This document shows, one piece after another, positions 38,562-50,033 of a DNA stretch of 64,000 nt; within the stretch, counting starts at the first letter, position 1, and every line of letters begins with the position of its first letter. Where the stretch lies: the NCBI RefSeq assembly GCF_003086295.3, contig NC_092047.1:113829323-113893322 (forward strand), written 5' to 3'. Source of the DNA: Arachis hypogaea (Eukaryota; Streptophyta; Magnoliopsida; Fabales; Fabaceae). The notes under the pieces were generated by a model, which was not told the origin of the DNA, made no database searches, and was given only the letters and a program-made list of their open reading frames with translations. The position numbers and the translations under genes are program-made.

Positions 38562-39260
38562 ATTATTATTGTGCGGATATGCGAATGTAGAACAGATATT
38601 CGCGATCCGATCCGTAAAGGGTGATCCTATCCGATCCGATCGATATGACGATCGGATCGTATCCGCAATTTTCGGATCAGATGCGGATATTTACCACGGA
38701 TTTGCGGATACGATCCGATCCATGAACACCCCTATTTATGAGCCACCAATGGTAGAGGGGATAAAAACTCGTTGCAACTCAAAAACATTTCGAAACTCCT
38801 TTTCTAAGAACAAAGTCATACTAGTCATTTTATTTAAGGACTAAGATTCGTGCAGATGAAAGATCTTATTATTCTTGGAATGTCAAATCCACCATAGACC
38901 AGAAAAGAATATTAAATGACTCTCTTTACTATGAAGCAAGAACCAATTCATCAAATTCAGAGGTTGATCAAAAATCTCCAAAACTTGCCAAACTAGCTTG
39001 ACTTTCAGACAATTCCAAATATAATGAACAATCAATTTCTAGCCAGAAAACATCATGAACAGTTGTCTATTGGCAAGATGCCCCTCGGAAACAAAAAGTA
39101 GTCTTGGACAGAACCTCCCTAAGACAAAGTCAGGTCAAAAATTTATGTTTTTTGGAATAAGTTGACAACAAAGTCAAAACCAATTTCCCTTGTCATCCTA
39201 ACCAAACTTCTTCTTGAGCCACAAGTAACCACTACGAGAATCATAAACCTTTGACATCGT
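37986..39260 (-). mobile_element. Degenerate LINE relic (RNase H-like and zinc-binding parts), split by a MITE
   Basis: On the minus strand, 38,168-37,986 reads MGIFKINYNASYPDIDDRVG, resembling the start of the RNase H domain of plant LINEs. On the far side of the MITE, about 38,745-39,200 contains, with stops and frame breaks, phrases such as LVWQVLEIFDQPLNLMNWFL typical of the region before it. The two parts are in the right order for one relic interrupted by the insertion at 38,188-38,733. No intact protein remains. Confidence 0.5.
38188..38733. mobile_element. 546-bp MULE-like MITE with GGATCGGAT-rich terminal inverted repeats
   Basis: The left end (TAGGGATGTACGTGGATTGG) and right end (GATCCATGAACACCCCT) are inverted copies. 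Both continue inward with ATCGGATCGGATAT-type words. The flanks ATCTATGAG (38,179-38,187) and ATTTATGAG (38,734-38,742) look like a 9-bp target duplication with one change. A (TA)n run of about 40 bases lies inside at 38,518-38,559. There is no ORF. Confidence 0.75.
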
Positions 39261-40535
39261 ATCAGACTAAAATCATCCTATCACTAAACCTGCTTGCATA
39301 TCCGAATTGTAAAAAAAAATGTTGCTTAAAACAAAAAGTTGGTTTTGTGTACTAAAATAATTGAAAACCACTAGATATTTACAGAAATTATTTTTAATAC
39401 AAAAATAAAAAAAGTATTTTGGTTGAATATTGATATTTAAAATGTATTATAGTATTGTGAATGTATAAAAAATATGTTCAACACGTACTTTGTGTGTTGG
39501 TCAAAATATTGATACGTGTTCAACACGCAGTTTACGTGTTGCCAGAATAATGACATGTATCCAACACACAATCTACGTATTGGCATTCTATCTTCAAAAT
39601 TCACCAACCGTACTTATAATTACACCAAATAATTTTATTTTCAACAAAAATATAAATATTTTTTTCGTATAAAAAAAATTAGCCAAACATTTACATCAAC
39701 CTTTTCCTTTATTGTTTGTCTCCATTCATTTACTTGTTTCCTACTTTCTTTAATTAGACACCTCGTCATGCCACTAATATAACTTCTTTCTAGGAAAAAG
39801 TACAATCACACGTGAGTACAGCTGGAATGTGATCAACATGTTAGATTTTCCAACAACAAAAAAAAGAATTAAAATTATTCTCATTTTTTTTTCAATTATG
39901 CTTAATTATTAAGATAATTCATTTTATTGAAACTGTAATATTTTTGTACCTAAACATGTAGTATATATTTAAATTATTTATTCTAGTCACACCTTTAAAG
40001 TTGGAGAAAATTATTTTATTTTTCAAGTAAGTATCTAAAATAATTCCAAAAAACTTTAAATTGAATATTTTATTTTCAAACAAATTTTTTCTCGAAGATT
40101 TTAAAATAATAAAAATTTATGAAAAAAATAAAATATATATTTAGATATTGTTGTAATAATTTATAATAGCTGTGTTTAATATGATTCAAGGTATCATTTA
40201 TTTATAGGTGACTAATAAATAAAAAAAATCAAATAATAAATAAATAATATCTTATTATTAATAAAAATATCAATTAATATCAATTTAATTAATAGACAAA
40301 AATTATAATATTCTATAATAACATCCAATTTAAAATTCATTAAAATTTTATTTAACTATTTTTTTTTTAAAAAACCTTAAATGTGCTTAGAGGGCTAATG
40401 CCTTTAAGGCTTTAACGTGGGAACTCCAATTAGGATGGCACCTTCCATACGGGATAAACCTAGCATTAACTGTAATATTAATTTAAAAAAAAAAGATATC
40501 AATTTATTTTATTGTAAATTTATTAATTATTTGTA
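39261..40535. other. Intergenic DNA with a short tandem repeat
   Basis: This is AT-rich sequence without coding signals. At 39,479-39,582 there are about 2.5 imperfect copies of a 42-base unit starting CAACACG. Each has an internal dyad (CAACACGCAGTTTACGTGTT). Confidence 0.5.
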
Positions 40536-41081
40536 TGTTGGGTTTTGTCACGTGAGTAACCAGAAATAGACAGATTGGACTTGGATGGAAGGCCCAAACG
40601 TTAGAAGGAGGCGGTTTCTGACTTAGTTTGTATCTGAGAACTGTGTGGTTTTCGACTTGGTTTGTGTCTTGGAACCGTCGTCCGAGTTGTGAGTATTTAA
40701 TAAAATGGGGGGTGGTACCTACAAAGACACTCCGATACCTAAGTTAGTAAGGGGTTAAGCAGGTTCAGAGAGTATTGGAACTTAGCTTTACCTGAGTGTG
40801 TCAGTGTATTTATAGGTAATGATCCAATAACCACCGTTGGAGTCGTTCTACTTCTGAAGGTGGATAACCGTTCTTTTATCTTAGAGTTATTGAGATATCT
40901 CTTCTAGAAGTGGATGAGAGATTTTAGGGGGCAGTTACTTATTTGAATAAGTGTTATCTGCCAGCTTATGTCAAACCCGACTTTTTTGAGGAGGTCGAGT
41001 GAGTGGTAAAGGACAACCTTTGGATTGGACCTTTTTGGTTTACTTGAGCCTGGACCATAGTATTGGGTCAGGGCATGAACA
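40536..41081 (-). repeat. 3' LTR of the Ty3/gypsy element
   Basis: The 546-base stretch has TG...CA ends (TGTTGGGTTTTG to GGCATGAACA). Beside its inner edge, on the minus strand, is a purine-rich GAGTAGGGGTA that could be the polypurine tract. Its last ~110 bases match 53,330-53,442, including the phrase GAGGAGGTCGAGTGAG. That fixes the ends in TGTT on the minus strand for both LTRs. Confidence 0.7.
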
Positions 41082-41333
41082 GTACCCCTACTCGAGTCCG
41101 ATCTCTTAGCTATGAGTTGGATTCGAGTATTAATTGAACTCCAGGTTTATTCAAGTCGGAAAACGACGTGATTTTAGTTTAAAACCGACGTGATTTTGAA
41201 TTTATCAATCGTCGCGTCTAATCAAATGTCACGTCCGTTTGGGGCTTGCATTTACTCGTGGGGGAGCAGTTACATTGGTAACGGCGTGTTTCTTTACTGA
41301 CAGCATCATTTTACTGTTTTGCCCTTAGTATAT

Positions 41334-41341
41334 TATAAATA
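41334..41341 (+). promoter_or_regulatory. TATA box (TATAAATA) for the antisense additional ORF
   Basis: A consensus TATA box is followed after about 30 bases by a CT-rich leader (CCTCTCCTTTCTTTG). This is the classic layout of a plant plus-strand promoter. It lies about 250 bases inside from the 3' LTR and reads towards the ORF at 41,799, against the direction of gag-pol. Confidence 0.5.
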
Positions 41342-41798
41342 CTTTTCCCTCTCCTTTCTTTGTTTTCTTTCGTCTTCTCTTCGAAGTTTCTTCCTTTGCT
41401 CTTTCACTCTTTCCCTCAAAAACTTCCTTTGACCTTTCGTTCGTGGGCGCTTCATCTCGGCTACTGGAACTCTTCCTTTTGGTGATTTTACAAAGAAGGT
41501 TATTTCTTTTTACCTTGCTTTCCTTCGTTGTTTTCACCGTATTTTCTTTATTTCTGTTTGGTGTACTTGTGTGTATAAGGGAGGTTTATGCTTTTATCGT
41601 TCTTTTATTTGTAGTGCAAAGCTTTGGGATTTTTGCATGTTTATTTTACAAAAATTGCTTCTTTTGCCGCATAGTGATTGTTTTCCTTATTTGTTTTGGA
41701 AGAAACTGTCTTATATTTGGGGTCCCTGTTTTTTTTATGATTTTATTTTTCCTTGTAGGTTTTATTACTTTTATATACACTCCCTCATTGCTGAAAAA

Positions 41799-43733
41799 AT
41801 GTCTTCTCGTATCTCTGAGACACTCTTGAGATGGGTAGATGATTTTGTACTTATTGAAAAACCTCTAGTGGATACTGACTTTATAACCGAGCTTCGTAAC
41901 CATCATAGAATTTGTATTCTTGAGGCTGACGAACCAAAATATGAACTGGTGGCCCTCGATTCTGAGGATCGGGTTTGTTATGGGAGGATTAATGATTCTG
42001 AGTCCCACTTCTTTTTTATGTACGACTGCTTTTTCACCCAGAGTTTCCCTTCCTTTTTCTGATTTTGAAATAGAAGTTTTGTCCTACTGCCGAGTTGCTC
42101 CTACCCAACTCCACCCCAATTCCTGGGGTTTCCTGAAGATTTATCAACTTGTCAGCCAAGAGCTTGACTTTCTGACTTCCTTAAAAATCTTTTTTCTATC
42201 TCTTCCACCTTACCCGACCTTTTAGTAAGCAAAACACACAGCAATGAGTATCTTTTCGAGCTATTCAGGGTCGGAAGGTGTTTTCCATTTTTGACGAGTC
42301 CTTTCATGACTTTAAAAACTTTTTCTTTAAGGTCCAAGCTGTAGAGGGTCATCATTCCTTTTTCCGAAACGAGAATAACGAGCCCCAATTTTCTCTGTAC
42401 TGCTCGGAGGCCTCTCCCGTTGATAAATATAGCCTAGATGACTTAGATGAGGTAGATGAGGCCATTCTTGGGTTTTTTCGAGAGGCCTGGGGCAAGCTCC
42501 AAATCTGGATACTAAGAATTCCTCATTGGCCCTCCGAGTTTCGTTCAAACCGAGTTAGGTAGTTTTTGCTTCTTTGTGGCTGCTTTTGATGAATTCCTGA
42601 CATGCAATGTGTTCTTTTCCGATTTGTGTGCTGATCAACTTTTACTCATTCTTTCAGAAATGGCGAAAAGCGGGTCAAGCGCTGCTTACCAAAAGGTCCA
42701 GGAGGCGAAGAGGAAGGCCCGCGCTCGAGCTGATGCTGCAAAGGTCGGAGCTTCTGGCACTCCTCTTCTCCAAGATTCAGGTTTAGGGACCTCCTCCTCT
42801 CGTCCTATTCTGGTAAACCATATTCATACTTCTTCCATTCCTCCTCCTGCTCCTGCCCCACCCATTCAGCCCTCTGCCGAGCCTGAAAAGAAGAAGCGAA
42901 AGACCTCGAAGATTGGTTCTTCCACTGCTGCCGAGGCCAACTTCGATGTTCCGAAGTTCACAAGGAAGCACATGCTTCTTTTTAGCCAAATCTCCATGGA
43001 TGATGCTTCCTTATGTAACCATCTTCAGATTCTTGCACGGGGGGGGGGGGGGATTCGGACGGCTGGGGTCTGTACTGCCCTTCTTGATATACTCAACAAA
43101 ACTCTCTTGAGTTCTTTTCAAAAATCCATAGAGGACCTTCAGGGGAGGATTGTCTTGTATCAAGAAGAGGAGAAGAGGCTGCAGTGGGAGAATGCCTGGT
43201 TGAAGGAGGAGCTTGCCCAACTCCAGGAGAGGGAGAAAAAATTGATGGGCCAATGTGCCCTGGCTGAGGGGCTGAAGGAGAAGGCAGAGCAAAATTATGT
43301 TAGGCTTTTTTTTGAGAATATTGATCTGCAGAAGCAGCTGGAGTTGAATTGAGAGGCCTATCAGGACCTGGAGGATTCTATTGTTGAGAGCTCGGAGGAG
43401 GCTTTTAGGGTGTTCAAGGAACAAGTCGGAGTTATCGCTCCTGACTTGGACCTTTCACCTCTCCATCCCGACAAAGTCGTCATTGATGGGGCAATTGTTT
43501 CTCCTCCTCGTCTTGAGACCAATTCCGAGTTGAAGACTCGTGGGCAGCGTATTGTTGAGTCTTCTCCTCGTGAGGTGGAGCAACAGGAAGGATTTCTGCT
43601 GAGTTCTTCTTCTCAACCAGCCGAAGCTCTGACCTCTACCACTGAAGAGATCCTTCAGACCCTTCCGACTCTTGCAGCATACCCGATTTCTTCTCCTGTT
43701 GACGACTCCAATCCTCTTCTCAGTTTCCAATGA
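41799..43733 (+). pseudogene. Antisense additional ORF of the retrotransposon (putative gypsy-type transposon protein, PF04195-like)
   Basis: The reading starts MSSRISETLLRWVDDFVLIE. After a frame change near 42,035 it gives DFEIEVLSYCRVAPTQLHPN and SWGFLKIYQL, the hallmark block of the 'putative gypsy type transposon' family. Further frames hold the FDESFHDFKNFFFKV region (about 42,290-42,550) and, from 42,661, a 230-codon part with a Lys/Arg-Ala-rich start, a Pro-rich middle, KKKRKTSK (nuclear-signal-like), and a C-terminal coiled coil (KSIEDLQGRIVLYQEEEKRL and on). One in-frame TGA (43,350) separates the last part, which ends at 43,733. A run of 12 G at 43,040 affects the frame. The normal protein's function in the element is unknown. 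Confidence 0.75.
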
Positions 43734-44613
43734 TTTTTAGCTACTAGGGCCCGACTTGTGGGCCCTTTTTGAACAATTTATTTTTATATGTTTGTTTCCT
43801 GTGGTGGTTTCTGACACTTGTCCCTTAATAGGGTCATTAACAAAATTTATTTGTTTTGCTGGTCCCTTTTTGGATAAGGACCTTTTAACAAAACATTTTG
43901 ATTATGTATGTTTGCCGGCATTTTTTATGCTTGAAAAAATAATTTTTTGTTGACTGATTTTTTATAAGGCTTTTTACGAAAAACCCTTTGTTGTTTTGAT
44001 CTTCCTGGTTTATGAAAAAAGTTTTTCGTCATATGAACTGTTCTAAGTTAGAACTTTCCGAAATACTTTTTGTAGTGTAATTTTGGGAAAACCTTCGCTT
44101 TCATCTTTGAGGGATTTTCGTATCTCTTTTTGTGTTCCATTATTTTGACTTTACATATTCAATTTTGTTTTTGAATTGTTTTCATAATTTAAGTTATTTT
44201 TGTGATGCATTTTGTTTATTTCAGGCTTTTCGACTTGTGAGTCGTTAGTGATATTATTCCCGAGTTATCATGATCGTCTTTTGTAACCTCTTTATACCGA
44301 CTTGTACCTCGTCGTTTTATCTCGCTGAAAACTCAGGTCGGTCATGGGATTTTCACGCTTTTTCGAGCTTAAATCAGTGCGTTTTATAGAATAATAATAG
44401 TAATAACGGAATTGTGAAGAGATAAAGTAAATGTTTATTGGTTGATGGAGATAACTTTTACAAAAGTTGTTTTAGCTACTAAGAGATTTTCAACTTTTAA
44501 CCCTTAGTCCCCACTTTAATGCCTCGTTAAAACCCTCTTCAGGAAAACTCTTTTTGGAAAAAAAATCATGAAGTCGAGAAAAAGAGTACATCCTCAGGGA
44601 GCGGAGTTCGCTT
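43734..44613. other. Non-coding spacer between integrase and the antisense ORF
   Basis: This is T-rich sequence with phrases such as AAAACCCTTTGTTG and no recognisable coding potential on either strand. It would be the convergent 3' region for both gag-pol and the antisense transcript. Confidence 0.5.
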
Positions 44614-45660
44614 CTAGCTATAATATCTCCTCATGTTGCAGGCATGCCACGACCTAGGGAGCTTGGTACCATCCAAGTCGGATACTTTGTAATACCCTTT
44701 TCCGAGTATTTCAATTATCTTATATGGCCCCTTCCAATTGGCAGCGAGTTTTCCTTCACCCGACTTGTTTACGCCGATGTCATTCCTAATCAAGACCAAG
44801 TCATCTGAGGCGAAGCTTTTACGAATGACTTTCTTATTGTACATGTTCGTCATCCTTTGCTTTAGTGCTGCTTCCCTTATCTGGGCCTGTTCTCGGACTT
44901 CAGGGAGTAGTTCGAGTTCTTCTCTATGTGCCCTAAGATTGCCGACCTCATCATAGAACCTCACCCTTGGACTTTGCTCGTTGACTTCAACTGGTATCAT
45001 GACTTCTATGCCATAAGCAAGTCGAAAGGGTGTTTCTCCAGTAGTTGATTGAGGTGTGGTTCGATAGGCCCACAACACTTGAGGGAGCTCCTCGACCCAA
45101 GCCCCATTTGCATCTTGAAGCATTTTCTTCAATCCATTCAGTATGACTTTATTGGCTGCCTCAACTTGCCCATTTACTTGTGGGTGTTCAACCGAGGTGA
45201 ACTGGTGCTTGATCTTCATACTGGCTACCAAGTTTTTAAATGTAGAGTCGGTGAACTGGGTACCATTATCCATGGTGATGGAATGGGGAATTCCATACCT
45301 GGTAATGATATTCTTGTAGAGGAACTTTTGACTTCTCTGAGCCGTGATGGTGGCCAAGGGCTCTGCTTTGATCTACTTCGTCAAGTAGTCTACTCCCACT
45401 ATGAGGTATTTTACTTGTCCAGGCGCTTGGAAACAAAGTCCGAGTAGGTCCAGCCCCCATTTTGCAAAAGGCCATGGAGAAGTTATGCTGATGAGCTCTT
45501 CGGGGGGAGCGACATAGAAGTTAGCATGCATTTGGCATAGCTGACATTTCTTCACGAAGTCGATAGCATCCTTCTGCAAGGTCGGCCAGTAAAACCCGGC
45601 TCGGATAACTTTTCTGGCAGAGACCTTGCTCCAAGATGATTTCCGCAGATGCCATTGTGT
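44614..45660 (-). pseudogene. Integrase, main part (Ty3/gypsy)
   Basis: Read leftward from the Pack-MULE insertion, the first part has ARKVIRAGFYWPTL and the zinc-finger cysteines CQLCQMHAN, then WGLDLLG (first catalytic Asp). A TAG stop after DYLTK (near 45,373) breaks the frame. The rest (45,357-44,614) has ITMDNGTQF (second Asp), QVEAANKVI (Glu), and the C-terminal SKGEGKLAANWKGPYKI-type chromatin-binding region ending at ARNMRRYYS-like residues. The DDE triad is still visible, but the stop and the insertion at 45,670 make it non-functional. Confidence 0.85.
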
Positions 45661-45669
45661 ACCTCTTCT

Positions 45670-48010
45670 AGGGATGGCAGCAGTACCCGTACCCGCCCCG
45701 CCCCTACCCGGTCGGGGCGGGTTTGAACCCGACCCGGAGCGGGGCGGGGTCGGGTTTAGGCTAAACCCGCCCCTACCCGTCCCGGAGTGCATATATATAT
45801 ATATATATATATAATTTTTTAGTGATTAGGTTCAGTTCTCACCGCCACTCAGTTTGTAACTCGATTAGGGATTTAGGGTTAGCAACCCCTTCCTCCTCAG
45901 CTCTTCTCCTCTCCAAGACCATAGCCTCGCCGCCTCGGTTCAGTTCAACCCAGTGCTTGCCGTCGAATCTGCTCCAGTTTTGCATCTCCTTCAAGCCGCA
46001 TTTGCCTGTCACTCCTCCTCCGCTCAACTCGTCTCTGCCATCTTCGCAACTCGTCGAATCGTCTGATTCGTCTCAGCACCGCTCCTCCCTCTGCCACCTC
46101 CGCCACATCCTCTCGACCCTCTCCTCCCGTGTCGTCGTCTCTTTGCTCCCTCCAGTCCTCGCATTCACAACCTTCGCCGCCGCTATCGCCGCCTACAACT
46201 CCGTCGTCTCCTCACACTTCTTGCTCCCGGAGTATTTCCCGGTTCTCAGGGCTTCTTCTTTGCCTTACCAGCTCACCGCACCCGCCTTGGCCCTCCTCCT
46301 CATTTTCCGAATCGAGGCTTCATACGCAAGGTTGGTACTCAGATTTCAGATAATGGTGTGAAAGAAAAAATTATACTTTCCTGCTTCGTAATAGAATTGT
46401 TCACTCAAGTGAAAATTACTTGATTTATGATATTGTATCGTTAGATTCTGTAGCTAATTTCGTCAAGTGGGATAAGTCTTTAGTTGTTGAATTTCAATTT
46501 TTGGAAAGCAATGCTACTATAACTGTTAAAAACAAGGGGAGAAAAAGGAGGAGATTTCAGTGTTTCTGTGAAAAACACCATGATTGTTTGGGTAGTTTCC
46601 TGAGTTTGTAACTAAGTTTGTAACCGAGTTTCCTGAGTTTTCCAGCCTTTCTTTTCTTTTTGAAGGATTTGATATGTTGAAACAGCTTGTTTGGGTTGAA
46701 TCACAAACTGTTCTGTTTGCTTTGTTAACAAAATATGCAGTTACTTGGAATAAAGCTTGAAAAATTGAATGTGTTTGTGAACAGCTTCCAGAGTTTGGTT
46801 TGATTGCCTTTTCACTAATTTGCTTCTTTTTTTTCTTTTTAAATTTCTAGGAAAAGTACTTTTGTTTTTCTCATGGAAATAATATCCAACAAACTAGTAA
46901 AATAACGAACTTTAATTTACAAGAGGAGCAAATACTGTAACTTAAAATTTTAGAATTTGTAATGTTGATAAGTTCTGTGGATTGAGGTGACCAAATTAGA
47001 TTGAAGAATAATGTAACTGTTATCTTTAATGATGGTTTATTCTGGGACTTCAAGTAATCTTGTTAGCTAATATACATTTTTGACATATATTGCTGATTTG
47101 GTTGTAAGGAGGTGTGATGGTGCACGTAGTTGTCAAAGTTTGTCTGACCTGTGTGCCTATTCTCTTCCATTCTTGTACTCTTACATACTTTGGACAAATT
47201 TATGTTGTTTCAAAAATAATGTAACTGTTATCTTTTATGATGGTTTATTCTGGGAGTGGCTGCTGAAATTAGATGGTGTACACAGTACTGCAAATTTGAT
47301 GATTAACTTGTAAATGCGAACTGTAATATGCTTTATTCTTCAATCTAATTTGGTCACTTGCTATTTGTCATGATTAGTTACACAGTTACCATAATTTGCT
47401 ATTTGTAATATTGAATTTGTAATGTACCTATTATAGGATTTTAAAGGAAGTGAATGCATACATTTGGCTTTGATGTGTGGCCAAAGTTGGTTGTGGGCAC
47501 CTTTGGGAAGTAAAGGTGATATATTGATTAATCTTCATTTATGTTAATTTTTTTCATACTTCCAACTAATTTGTTAATTGTTATCTCTTTTAATTTTCAG
47601 GTTTAAATCTTGATTTGCAAACTTTTAATGATGATGAAGATGTTGAAAGTGATCAAGAAGAATAAGGGTTGAAGATCATTTTATATCTAATATTGTAATT
47701 TCTTTATTATGGTGTTAAATTTGTAGTGATCTAACAATATTTTTTTTTTAAATTTCAAGTTATTTTAGCTAATGACATTGTATGAATTTTATGTTTGTAT
47801 TTTAATTTATCTATGAATTTTAAATTTTTGTCTTAATTTATATATGAATAGGTAAAAATTAAAATATTTAATTTTTACAGGGGCGGGTCGGGGTGGGGCG
47901 GGTTCGGGTTCTGCTATTTACTACCCGCGGGTAGTATATGCATAACAGGACGGCGGGGCGGGGTCGGGTAGGGCAAAAACCCGTCCCTACCCGCCCCACT
48001 GCCACCCCTA
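45670..48010. mobile_element. Pack-MULE-like element with a bestrophin-like gene fragment, inside integrase
   Basis: The GC-rich ends are inverted copies: AGGGATGGCAGCAGTACCCG on the left and CCCGCCCCACTGCCACCCCT on the right, each with stacked GGGGCGGGT words. The flanks ACCTCTTCT (45,661-45,669) and ACCTCTTCC (48,011-48,019) are a 9-bp target duplication with one change. The integrase coding sequence resumes across it on both sides. The interior has an exon of a plastid anion-channel gene (next entry) and AT-rich DNA with internal inverted pieces (46,984-47,010 against 47,338-47,360). A short exon-like tail at 47,601-47,665 (acceptor, then LNLDLQTFNDDEDVESDQEE and stop) is not recognised. 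Confidence 0.82.
45995..46331 (+). pseudogene. Captured exon of a bestrophin-like protein (VCCN1/UPF0187 family)
   Basis: The translated exon has HRSSLCHLRHILSTLSSRVV, then LLPPVLAFTTFAAAIAAYNS and VLRASSLPYQLTAPALALLL up to FRIEASYAR, ending at a GTTGGT donor (46,332). This is the first exon region of the plant thylakoid voltage-dependent chloride channel family (bestrophin-like), with its first membrane segment and the SSLPYQLTAPALALLL signature. Only this exon is present, and no downstream exon was found in the element. The ORF upstream of it (from 45,822) also looks partly derived from the parent's N-terminal coding sequence. Confidence 0.8.
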
Positions 48011-48019
48011 ACCTCTTCC

Positions 48020-48110
48020 AAGACTTCTGTCGTCTTTGAGGTCGGGACGCACTTTAGCAATGGTGTGGATATTCCTCTTCTATAGAGGATATTTTTCACC
48101 AAGGTGTAAC
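48020..48110 (-). pseudogene. Integrase, N-terminal piece separated by the Pack-MULE
   Basis: The short stretch reads KNILYRRGISTPLLKCVPTS followed by a Glu-Val-Leu-Glu-Glu-Val-type block that in this family leads into the integrase zinc finger. It continues the frame of RNase H upstream and is cut at 48,019 by the inserted element. Confidence 0.65.
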
Positions 48111-48123
48111 TTTGTGCCTCCCT

Positions 48124-48729
48124 TCAGATTTTCTTGGCTTCTTTTTCCTCCTTGGGTAGGATGTTGAATTTTATGTATTCGACTAATGGGGTCATCCACT
48201 CGAGGTATAAGCCGAATACCTCTAAGACATCTTGTTTAGCCTCCGTCTTTGTGACAGAGGGTTCTTGGAGGGTTTTCTGGATCAAACTTCGGTTATTTCT
48301 TCCTGGCTTGGTACTTGCTAACTTGGAGAGGGCGTCTGCTCTGCTGTTAAGCTCCCGAGTTATGTGCTTAACCTCGATTTCTGAGAATCCCCTAAGATAC
48401 TCCAAAGTTTTGTCTAAGTACCTTTTCATATTTGGGTCTTTAGCCTGATACCCTCCATTGATTTGAGAAGTCACCACTTGAGAGTCACTAAAGACCACTA
48501 CTTTGGTTGCACCGACTTCTTCTGCCAACTTCAACCCAGCAATCAAGGCTTCATATTCTACTTGATTGTTGGAGTCCGGGAATCCAAATTTCAGGGAGAC
48601 TTCTATTTGAGTCCCTTCTTGGTTGACTAGTATTATGCCTGCACCGCTTCTGACTTTATTGGAAGAGCCGTCCACGTACAATTCCCAAGTTGTGGTGGCC
48701 TCCTCTTGATCTCCCACGTATTCCGCCAT
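48124..48729 (-). pseudogene. RNase H domain (Ty3/gypsy)
   Basis: The 201-codon open stretch has WELYVDGSSNKVRSGAGIIL (first catalytic Asp), QVEYEALIAGLKLA (Glu), VVVFSDSQVV (Asp) and a C-terminal HITRELNSRADALSKLAS (His/Asp). This is an active-site-complete RNase H. It is part of the decayed polyprotein and has no start of its own. Confidence 0.85.
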
Positions 48730-48781
48730 GAAGTCGGTCAGGCACTGGGCTTTAATTTCTGTCCGAGTTTCATACTTTAGG

Positions 48782-49960
48782 TCAAACTCGGGTAGTTCTA
48801 TAGCTCATTGAACCATTCTGCCCGCAATGTCTGTTTTTAGAATAGTTTGCTTCATACGCAAACTTCTTGAGTTTTTGATACCTTAACTCGGGGCCTTGCA
48901 AAATTTTACTAGTGAAGTATACATGATGCTGCCCGATCTCATCTTCCCGTATCAGTGCTGGCGCCACAGCCTTTTCTGCTATAGACAAATACAGGACGAG
49001 TTCTTCCTCGATTTTGGGTCGAGTCAGAAGGGGAGGTTGACTTAAAAACCTTTTGAACTCTTGGAAATATTTTTTGCAATCGGGAGTCCATTCGAAATGG
49101 CATCCTTTTCTTAGTAGAGAAAAAAGTGGTAGGGATCTCAATGCTGATCCTGTTAAAAACCTGGAGAGAGCTGCAAGTCGGCCGTTCAGCTGTTGGACTT
49201 CCTTTAGACAGGTCGGGCTCTTCATTTCCAGGACTGGTCTACACTTGTCGGGGTTAGCTTCAATCCCCTTTATGTTAGCATAAATCCTAGAAATTTTCTA
49301 GCCTCCACTGCAAAGGTGCACTTTGCGGGATTCAATCTCATCCCATGTGCCCTTATGGTGCTGAAGACTTGTGAGAGGTCGGTCAGGAGGCTGGTCTCAT
49401 CCTTGGTTTTATTAACATGTTGTCAATATATACTTCCATTAAACTCCTAAGGTGAGGTGCAAACACCTTATTCATCAGCCTTTGGTATATGGCTCTCGCA
49501 TTTTTAAACTCGAAGGGCATGACCACATAGCAGTAATTTTCTCTAGGCGTGATGAAAGATGTATTCTCTTGATCCGGCCTATACATCGGGATTTGATTAT
49601 ATCATGAGTACGCATCCATGAATGAAAAGTATTGACATCCCGAGTTGGAGTCTACCAGGGTATCAATATTTGGAAGAGGATATGGGTCCTTCGGACACGC
49701 TTTATTCAAGTCGGTGTAGTCGACGCACATCCTCCACTTATCGTTCTGCTTCTTGACTAGCACCACATTTTCCAGCTAGGCCGGATACTTGACTTCTCTG
49801 ATAAAGTCGGCCTCTAAGAGGGTTTGTATTTGTTCTTTGACCACTTGAGCCCGTTTAGGACCGAGCTTCCGTCTTCTCTGTTGGACAGGTCGGGACCCTG
49901 GATATACCGACAATTTATGCGTCATGAGCTAGGGATATATCCCAGGCATGTTGGAAGCTT
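48782..49960 (-). pseudogene. Reverse transcriptase, catalytic Asp lost
   Basis: The part at 49,586-49,383 contains TPRENYCYVVMPFEFKNARA and then EVYIDNMLIK, where the catalytic Tyr-x-Asp-Asp box reads Tyr-Ile-Asp-Asn. The part at 49,225-48,782 has the connection region, with CLKEVQQLNGRLAALSRFL and the ALIREDEIGQHHVYFTSK tether before RNase H. Several stops and frame shifts separate the pieces, and the N-terminal fingers (49,590-49,960) are only patchily readable. Confidence 0.8.
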
Positions 49961-50033
49961 TCCAAGCGAAGAGGTCAAAATTTTCTTGTAGGAGCCTTAT
50001 CAACTTCTGCTTCAAATCCCCTTTTAAATTGGC

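Noticed and set aside
41443..41829. 128-codon hydrophobic ORF, considered as a membrane protein
   Set aside because: It sits in the T-rich leader of the antisense retrotransposon ORF. T-rich DNA translates into Phe/Leu/Val by composition.
47601..47665. Exon-like tail (acceptor, 20 residues with an acidic end, stop), considered as part of the captured bestrophin gene
   Set aside because: The acidic end does not match the bestrophin family and I could not identify it, so it is only mentioned under the element.
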